A stretch of 37,409 nucleotides of DNA. It comes from Verrucomicrobiia bacterium. GTDB lineage: Bacteria > Verrucomicrobiota > Verrucomicrobiia > Limisphaerales > JADLHS01. Location: positions 1 through 37,409 of the forward strand of contig WYBW01000109.1 in the NCBI GenBank assembly GCA_011525685.1, written 5' to 3'. The position numbers and the translations under genes were made by a program. The number at the start of each line of letters is the position of its first letter. Position 1 is the stretch's first letter. Below, piece after piece: positions 32,021 to 37,409 of this stretch. A model generated the notes under the pieces. It ran no database searches. It saw nothing but the letters and a program-made list of their open reading frames with translations, and had not been told where the DNA came from.

Positions 32021-33778
32021 TCACGGCGTTCGCAGGCGAAAGAACCGTTGGTCGTCGGTCGCGTTATGGTTTGTCACGGCAACGAGCGCGCCGTTGCCGG
32101 GCACGGTAATGAGCTTGCTCCAGGCAGGCGGCGGCAGGGAGTTGGCGTATTCGACCGTGTAATCGCGGCCCACCTGCGTGTTGAAGCTCAGAACGAAATC
32201 ATCGCCGAGTCGGGCCACGTTGGTGATGGAAATCGGGGAAGCCGCGGACGAATCAGCCGTCAGCGTCGCCGCCTGCAGGGTTACATTGCCCCAGGCGCCG
32301 TCCAGCAATTCGGTGGAAACGTAACTCACGAGCAACTGCTGGCCGCCTGAACCGGCGCGGTAGTGGATCGAATAAACGGCGTACTCATTGTCCCAGCCGA
32401 GGTCATACACCGACTGGTCAATGTACGGTCGGGCGCTGAAATCGGAAAGATAGGCCAGCAACCGGCCGCGGGCGGCATAGGCACCGACATAAAGCCGGAG
32501 GGTCCGCGGCGTGGCATCGGCTGGGGCGCTCAATTGGAATCCGGTGGAGAGGTTGGTCAAAAACACGCCAGTGCGCGTGCCGTTGACTGTCAGGGTTGGC
32601 GTCCCGTCCGACCATGAGTAAGCGGTATAGTTGTCCGCGTAACGTAGGACATTGGTCGCTCCCACCGGCGTAAAGTGGCTGATCTGCTCGGGTGCGCCGC
32701 TTTTCCGGTTGAGACTGGCCGCGGTGTCCAGTCCCCAATGCACCCAGTCGGCTAATCCTTCGACGGTCAAGTCAGCCGAGGAGGGTGGCAGGGTCACCCA
32801 GCCGGCCTGACTTCCGTTGGTGCCGTGAACATAGATCCCCACCGCGACCGAAGACCGGGAAGTCCCGTGATCATCGGTGGCGACGGCGGTGAGCAGGTGA
32901 CTGCCGAGCGGTGGGTTGCTCCAGGTGATGGAATAAGGCGCGCTGGCATCCTGGCCCAGCGGGCTGGCATTGGCGAAGAAGGCAACGTTGGTAACCGTTC
33001 CATCGAAGTCTTCGGCCTGAGCATTGAGCGCAAGGTTGATCGGAGCGGCAAAGCTTGCATCATTGCCCGGTTGGGTCAGCAGCGCAAAGGGGGGATTGTT
33101 GGCGCCCGGCGCCGTTAAAGCGGCCGCCTGCAAGGTGGCGTTCCCACTCGTGGCCGCGAGCGGCAACGTCCACTCCACTGTCAACGTCTGTCCGGGGTTG
33201 TTGGCGGCAAAGTTGATGAGGTAAACGCCATTCACGTCCATCTCCGTCGGACTGTGAAAGTAATTCGGCTGGCCGGTCAAAGTGGCCCGGAGTTCGCCGC
33301 GGGCGCCCTGCGTCCCAACGAACACCAGCAAGGTGTTCGTGGTGGTCTGGGCCGGCACGCGAAGCCGGAATCCCGAACCGCCGACGATGGGATAACTGTA
33401 GGCGAGCACTCTGGTATGGTTGCTCGTGGTCGTGACCACGGGGTGGCCGTCCGCCCAAGAGCAAAAGCTGCTGGCCGGATCCTCGAACCAGTAGGGGGCC
33501 GAAAAGCTCAACGGGTTGCCGGGAAAATTCTGGCTGAGGAGAGTGAAGTTGCTGATCAGCGGCGTGATGCCGGCTTTGCGATTCACCACGAGGTCGCCAC
33601 CAAATCCCCACTGGACCCAATCAAGTTTGCCCAGGAGGGTGAGGTTGATGTTCGAGCCACTGGCGACTGGGTGGAACGAGCCGGTCAGGGTCGCCGCCGG
33701 GGCGTGAGCAACGAACCAGCCCCCCACCAAAGCGGCGATCCAGGTTCGTAAGAGTAACGGGCCGGCACGAGGCGTCAT
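32021..33778 (-). CDS. secreted protein with a duplicated beta-domain and an Ig-like domain
   Basis: The protein has 585 residues. The N-terminus (MTPRAGPLLLRTWIAALVGG) is a signal peptide. Two homologous modules of about 170 residues flank an Ig-like domain. Module 1 contains KLDWVQWGFGGDLVVNRKAG and SSFCSWADGHPVV. Module 2 contains LADWVHWGLDTAASLNRKSG and YTAYSWSDGTPTL. Each ends with a stretch such as NATLQAAALTAP or NVTLQAATLTAD. The linker domain at roughly 240-330 (FALLTQPGNDASFAAPINLA and ITWSNPPLGSHLLTAVATDD) fits a bacterial Ig-like (Big_17 type) domain. The last 65 residues are the shared C-terminal module ending QRFFRLRTP. It is probably cell-surface or extracellular. Carbohydrate binding is a guess from the fold type. 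Confidence 0.88.
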   Translation of the reverse strand: MTPRAGPLLLRTWIAALVGGWFVAHAPAATLTGSFHPVASGSNINLTLLGKLDWVQWGFGGDLVVNRKAGITPLISNFTLLSQNFPGNPLSFSAPYWFEDPASSFCSWADGHPVVTTTSNHTRVLAYSYPIVGGSGFRLRVPAQTTTNTLLVFVGTQGARGELRATLTGQPNYFHSPTEMDVNGVYLINFAANNPGQTLTVEWTLPLAATSGNATLQAAALTAPGANNPPFALLTQPGNDASFAAPINLALNAQAEDFDGTVTNVAFFANASPLGQDASAPYSITWSNPPLGSHLLTAVATDDHGTSRSSVAVGIYVHGTNGSQAGWVTLPPSSADLTVEGLADWVHWGLDTAASLNRKSGAPEQISHFTPVGATNVLRYADNYTAYSWSDGTPTLTVNGTRTGVFLTNLSTGFQLSAPADATPRTLRLYVGAYAARGRLLAYLSDFSARPYIDQSVYDLGWDNEYAVYSIHYRAGSGGQQLLVSYVSTELLDGAWGNVTLQAATLTADSSAASPISITNVARLGDDFVLSFNTQVGRDYTVEYANSLPPPAWSKLITVPGNGALVAVTNHNATDDQRFFRLRTP

Positions 33779-33811
33779 ATCGCGAGAGGCGGGCGTTTTA
33801 CCATGGTCAGG

Positions 33812-34513
33812 TCACCATTTGACCGCCGCCACGTGCCAGTCGAAAAACAATTGGTTGCGAACAGCGCCGTGAACCGGCTTGTTCGGCAGATCGGTCCACC
33901 ACGAAACGGAGGGATTCAAACTGGGGATAGCCTGATCCGCGTCCGACACTGCGAACAGATGCGCCGGTGGGATATAGTTGTCGAATGCGGTGATCTTCAT
34001 GGGCTGAACCTCGGGCAATCCGCCGCTGGCCGGATAACCGAAGGGCGAAACACGGTTCACCGGACTGGGATCAATGTCGTCGTTGAGCAGAAAGATTTTC
34101 CGGCCCATCAGCGACGTGAGCTCTGGTGCATAGCGAACATAACCGGGGCAAACAAACGTCTTGGAAACCACGGGATTTCCCTGTGGCGCAGGATCGCCGA
34201 GATAAGTGGCGAGGTAGTAAATCAATTCGTCCCGTGAGCTCCGGTCGTAACTTGCCCGCGCCCCCGCCCAAACCGGCCCGGGCAGCCGCTGCTCATGGTC
34301 GTCCACATACATTTGCAGCGCCACCCCCGCCTGCTTCAGGTTCGACAGACAATTGACCTGGTGGGCGCGTCGTTTGGCATTCGCGAGCGCCGGAAGCAAC
34401 ATCGCAGCCAAGATGGCGATGATGGCAATTACCACCAGAAGCTCGATCAGAGTAAAGCCCCGGCGGTTGCCCGCGGCTACTGTTGGACTCTCGCGGCAAA
34501 CTCCATTCCTCAT
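33812..34513 (-). CDS. type II secretion-like pseudopilin (prepilin N-terminus)
   Basis: The protein has 233 residues from the ATG at 34513. The prepilin peptidase signal R-R-G19 | F20-T-L-I-E24, with cleavage after Gly19 and the conserved Glu at +5, is followed by the hydrophobic helix [20 protein letters not shown]. The rest is an alpha/beta domain with [20 protein letters not shown] and a C-terminal [19 protein letters not shown], a variant of the H-x9-D-G signature of Verrucomicrobia/Planctomycetes pseudopilins (DUF1559/GspG-like). The usual G after the Asp is W here. Such genes are numerous in Verrucomicrobiota. It could assemble into a pseudopilus that exports neighbouring secreted proteins. 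It is followed after 33 bases by the duplicated-module gene. Confidence 0.92.
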   Translation of the reverse strand: MRNGVCRESPTVAAGNRRGFTLIELLVVIAIIAILAAMLLPALANAKRRAHQVNCLSNLKQAGVALQMYVDDHEQRLPGPVWAGARASYDRSSRDELIYYLATYLGDPAPQGNPVVSKTFVCPGYVRYAPELTSLMGRKIFLLNDDIDPSPVNRVSPFGYPASGGLPEVQPMKITAFDNYIPPAHLFAVSDADQAIPSLNPSVSWWTDLPNKPVHGAVRNQLFFDWHVAAVKW

Positions 34514-34903
34514 AAAAACGAGACTCTCATAACGCTCTCGCCCGCGACTCTAAGCGAACCGGGCGCTGCCCGCTCCACTCCATTAAAATCCCCACTTCAT
34601 CCAAGACCGAAAGTGCCGGCGGCGGGCGTTCCGCGCGTCCTTCCGCAGAAGCCATGCCCCTGATCCTGTCACCCACCATCTTATTGAAAATCAACGTATT
34701 GGGGGCACTTTCCTCAAATCAGGTCTGTCTCAAATCATTCTCTGTGGGTGATACTTCCCAATCCTTGCCTGCCGCCACTGCCTCACTTGGGTGTTATTTC
34801 CCATCGTGAAAATGTCCGGGAGATGCAAAGAACTGGTTGAGCGTTGGTTCACGATTTGGGATCCGCAGTAGCAGTCCGAAACCACTCAAGCTCAGAGAGA
34901 GGC
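34514..34903. other. intergenic region between the pseudopilin gene and the metzincin gene
   Basis: This is 390 bases without a convincing gene. It must contain the promoter of the minus-strand pseudopilin gene (start at 34513) and the 3' end of the large protease gene (stop at 34904). A weak TTATGA-like -10 may lie in the 20-30 bases above the pseudopilin start, but no good -35 is seen. I noticed no strong hairpin or repeat. Confidence 0.5.
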
Positions 34904-37409
34904 TCAGGGTGTTCGCACGCGAAAATACCTTTGACCGGCGAGGGCGTTGAGATTCGTGACGGTCACCAAGCCGCCGGTGCCCGGCACGGTAATAAGATTG
35001 CTCCACCCGGGAGCCGGCAACGAGGAGCTATATTCCACAGTGTATTCCCCGCCGGTTTGGGTGGAGAAACTTAGAACAAAGTCGTTGCCGAGCCGCACGG
35101 CACTGGTGATGGTAATGACCAACTCCTCTTCACGGCTCACCGTCAGGCTCACGCTCCGGCTCGTGTTCCCATTGCCGCTTGTCGTGTTCACGAAGCTCAC
35201 CAAGTCGCTGTAGTCGCCAGCCGCGAGGCTGTCGGCGCTCCCGTTGATTGAAACAGTCACGGTCGTCGCAGCGCCCGCCGCCAGGCTGCCGCTGGTGGCG
35301 CTCAGGCTCACCCAGTTAGCTGTCTTGCTGGCGCTCCAGTTCAGCGATGTGCCGCCGCTGTTGGTCAGGGTGTAGATAATGGAGATCGGGCTGAACGGTC
35401 CGCCCGCCACGCCCGAGGAAGTCAACCCGCCCATGGGCGTGATCGCGAGCACGCCGGGGCTGGCTGCGCTGATGGCGACAGTGAATGTGCCTAGCGTCGT
35501 TTGCGGAGTCGTATTGTTCAGCGTATCCTCCACGGCGGCCTCTTGGAGTGTGATCGTGTAGGTGCCGTTGTCGGCCTCGTTCCACGAGCCGCCAGGCGCG
35601 GGAAGGGAATAGCTGCCGGTCATCGGCGAGCCGTCCATCGGCAGATCCGCGCCGATGAATTCGACGAGGTTTGAATACCCATTTGGACCGGTCACCAACA
35701 GGTCGGTGGAATCCAGACTGGACAAACGCACGGCGGTGGCGTCGTTGTAGGTGACACTGCACGAATGGCTGGGCGAATTACCGAGCGTGATGTCCGCGAC
35801 GTTGAGCGAAGCCACCGGCGGCTCCGTATCGAGCGAGCCGGCACCCAGCAATTCCACGTCGTCAATGTTCCAGCCGATGCCGGCTGGGCGACCACCCTGG
35901 CCGCCGGAACTCAGACTCCAGCGCAGCCGCAGCGACGGACTGCCAATCACACTCCCAGGCAGGGAATACTGCACCAGTTGCCAGTCGCTGTCGGCAATGC
36001 CAGCGCTCGCGGACGACCAGACATTGACCCAATTGACTCCGTCGGTCGAAGCTTGAATCGTCGCGGAATCAATGTTTCTCACGCCGAGCCACCGGCGAAA
36101 GCGCAACGTCAACGAAGTGCTGCCGGACGCGTTGATTTGCGGCGTCGTCGCATGTTTCACGCTCAGGTTGTTGGGGTAAGTTCCGCTGAGGTTGTAGCCG
36201 ATGATCTTGGTGCCGGTGAAGCCACTGGTCGGCCAACCGCCCGAATAGCCGGGCGTGCCGTACTGCCAGTCGGGTTGCAGTGTCCAACCGGGCTCCACAT
36301 CCATGTTGTCGGAATAAATCGCCACGGGGACCGCCACCTGAAACTGCCCGAGTTGCCCCGCCGCCACATGCGCCCCTTCGGTGTCGGCCACTTGATTGGC
36401 CAGCATCGAGACGACGTAGGTGCCATTGTGCGCCGGCGCCCATGTGCCGCCACCCGGTGGCGTGACCGCGTAGGTGGCCGCGCGCGGAGTGCCGTCGCCG
36501 CTGGTGTTCAGCAAAATGAATTGCGCGAGCTGGTCGTAACCGTTCGGCCCCGTGACCCGAATGTCGCTCGAATCAATGGTGGACACGTCAATCGCAACGT
36601 TATCCGAGTAGGTGACGATGAACTGCTTGCTGGTCTGGCCGGACTGGGTGACGTCGGTGACCTGCAATTCCGCCACGGGGGGCGCGATGAACGTGGCGAC
36701 TTCCGTCACATAACCGTTGATGAAATACTGGCCCAGGCTGCCGTAAGCCGTGTAGCCGGTGGGTGTGGAACTGAAGGGATCGCCCGCGCCCGAGTTGCGC
36801 ACGTGCAGGTAATAGCGCCCTTCGCCCAGATTGGTTTGAATCAACGCGGTGGTCTGGCTGGCGTGATTGTTGGTCAACAACAGAGTGCCGCTTTCGTTGT
36901 ACAGTTCCAGCCGGACGTCCAGGTTGCCGCCGTGGGTGCCGGAGGGCGTGACCCAAGGGTTGACCGCAAGACTGACCGGCCCGCTGCCCGTCACGAACGA
37001 GAACACGTCCAAATCCGTGTTGCGATCCAGCACGCTCTTGTTGGCGGGATTGCTGTTGGCAGGATCGTTCTCCGGCGTGGTGGAGACGATGTTTGTCCCG
37101 CCCGTGATGACCAGCGCGGTCGCCGTTCCCGCCGTGTTGCCGTGGTCATCCGTGCGATAGGAAATTTTGCCGGCAATCGTGGCCAGGTCATCCTGCGTGT
37201 TGTTGGCCTGGTAGTACTCGCCCTTCGACCACTGGCTCACGTTGCGGTTGTAACCCGTGCCCATGAGCGGTCCCCAGGAAGTGTCGCCGCTGCCGTGGCC
37301 GCCATAGTACTCGCTGCTGGACGTGCCGTCGTGACTGAGCCCGAGGTTATGACCGACCTCATGTGAGGCCGCCTCCGCAATATACGATTCGACGTTGCCC
37401 AGGTTGTTG
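34904..37409 (-). CDS. secreted multidomain metzincin-type metalloprotease (5' end cut off)
   Basis: The frame stays open past the first ATG to the window edge, giving 834 visible residues. The start and signal peptide lie outside. The first visible part contains HEVGHNLGLSHD, the metzincin zinc site H16-E17-x-x-H20-x-x-G-x-x-H26-D27, with a Met-turn-like GPLMGTGY about 22 residues later. Downstream are a PPC-like domain (about 95-205), an Ig-like unit (VTGPNGYDQL), a beta-sandwich segment (VDVEP/GWTLQ, about 365-535), a second Ig-like unit (VTGPNGYSNL), a BACON-like stretch (NWVSLSATSGSLAAGAATTV) and the C-terminal module ending QRYFRVRTP. It is secreted and likely acts on extracellular protein. 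Presumed M12B/reprolysin-like; full-length sequence is needed to place it. Confidence 0.85.
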   Translation of the reverse strand, partial: NNLGNVESYIAEAASHEVGHNLGLSHDGTSSSEYYGGHGSGDTSWGPLMGTGYNRNVSQWSKGEYYQANNTQDDLATIAGKISYRTDDHGNTAGTATALVITGGTNIVSTTPENDPANSNPANKSVLDRNTDLDVFSFVTGSGPVSLAVNPWVTPSGTHGGNLDVRLELYNESGTLLLTNNHASQTTALIQTNLGEGRYYLHVRNSGAGDPFSSTPTGYTAYGSLGQYFINGYVTEVATFIAPPVAELQVTDVTQSGQTSKQFIVTYSDNVAIDVSTIDSSDIRVTGPNGYDQLAQFILLNTSGDGTPRAATYAVTPPGGGTWAPAHNGTYVVSMLANQVADTEGAHVAAGQLGQFQVAVPVAIYSDNMDVEPGWTLQPDWQYGTPGYSGGWPTSGFTGTKIIGYNLSGTYPNNLSVKHATTPQINASGSTSLTLRFRRWLGVRNIDSATIQASTDGVNWVNVWSSASAGIADSDWQLVQYSLPGSVIGSPSLRLRWSLSSGGQGGRPAGIGWNIDDVELLGAGSLDTEPPVASLNVADITLGNSPSHSCSVTYNDATAVRLSSLDSTDLLVTGPNGYSNLVEFIGADLPMDGSPMTGSYSLPAPGGSWNEADNGTYTITLQEAAVEDTLNNTTPQTTLGTFTVAISAASPGVLAITPMGGLTSSGVAGGPFSPISIIYTLTNSGGTSLNWSASKTANWVSLSATSGSLAAGAATTVTVSINGSADSLAAGDYSDLVSFVNTTSGNGNTSRSVSLTVSREEELVITITSAVRLGNDFVLSFSTQTGGEYTVEYSSSLPAPGWSNLITVPGTGGLVTVTNLNALAGQRYFRVRTP

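Noticed and set aside
35765..37366. Plus-strand frame of about 533 residues opposite the metalloprotease
   Set aside because: Low-complexity Arg/Gly/Val translation; the minus strand carries HEXXH and Ig-like repeats.
1..37409. tRNA, rRNA, CRISPR arrays, integrase or transposase
   Set aside because: No cloverleaf, conserved rRNA segment, regular spaced direct repeats or transposase/integrase motifs were noticed while reading both strands.

Overview
The window looks like a chromosomal segment of a GC-rich Verrucomicrobiota bacterium, probably of the Limisphaerales/Pedosphaera type. This is inferred from gene content, not from a marker gene. The clues are a type II secretion-like pseudopilin with the N-terminal [20 protein letters not shown] signature, large secreted proteins built from FG-GAP, Ig-like and PPC-like modules, a C-terminal module ending in R-F/Y-F/Y-R-L/V, a Tat-exported sugar-isomerase-like protein, and hairpin repeats scattered between genes. 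No rRNA, tRNA, CRISPR array, integrase or transposase was seen.

Left part (1-13600). The first 760 bases hold little more than a possible gene tail and several hairpins. Then, on the minus strand, come a secreted ten-repeat FG-GAP protein, a YjbQ/UPF0047 enzyme and an exported coiled-coil/TPR protein. Diverging from the last is a membrane-anchored HEAT-repeat protein; a perfect 19-bp hairpin lies between the two. A MITE-like element of tandem mini-hairpins separates it from an HNH endonuclease. Next are a RelE/ParE-like toxin with no visible antitoxin, a GYF_2-domain protein, a possible small membrane protein, an SGNH hydrolase, and an MFS exporter followed at once by a DUF72 (YecE) protein.

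Middle part (13600-20750), all on the plus strand. A patatin-like phospholipase and a PaaK-like adenylate-forming ligase overlap by 44 bases, with a strong ribosome binding site for the second. They are followed by a large secreted protein of uncertain function and a Tat-signal protein with a fucose-isomerase-like fold.

Right part (20900-32000), all on the minus strand. Ten tightly packed genes, read from right to left, encode two ABC exporter half-transporters, two hexapeptide-repeat acyltransferases, a glycosyltransferase-like protein, a zinc-ribbon methyltransferase, a second paralogous glycosyltransferase-like protein, a GT4 glycosyltransferase, a PIG-L deacetylase and a phosphoribosyltransferase-HAD fusion. 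Most junctions are 4-base ATGA/GTGA overlaps or gaps under 10 bases. The one exception is a 109-base gap holding a 17-bp hairpin. I read this as one operon that builds, modifies (methylation, acylation, deacetylation) and exports a glycan or glycolipid. It is the best candidate here for an undescribed pathway.

Upstream on the same strand are a secreted protein with a duplicated jelly-roll-like module, the pseudopilin, and a large multidomain protein cut by the window edge. The edge preserves a metzincin zinc site, HEVGHNLGLSHD, upstream of the first ATG in that frame. That protein, the duplicated-module protein and the secreted protein at 17115 share the same C-terminal module, which may be a sorting or surface-anchoring signal.
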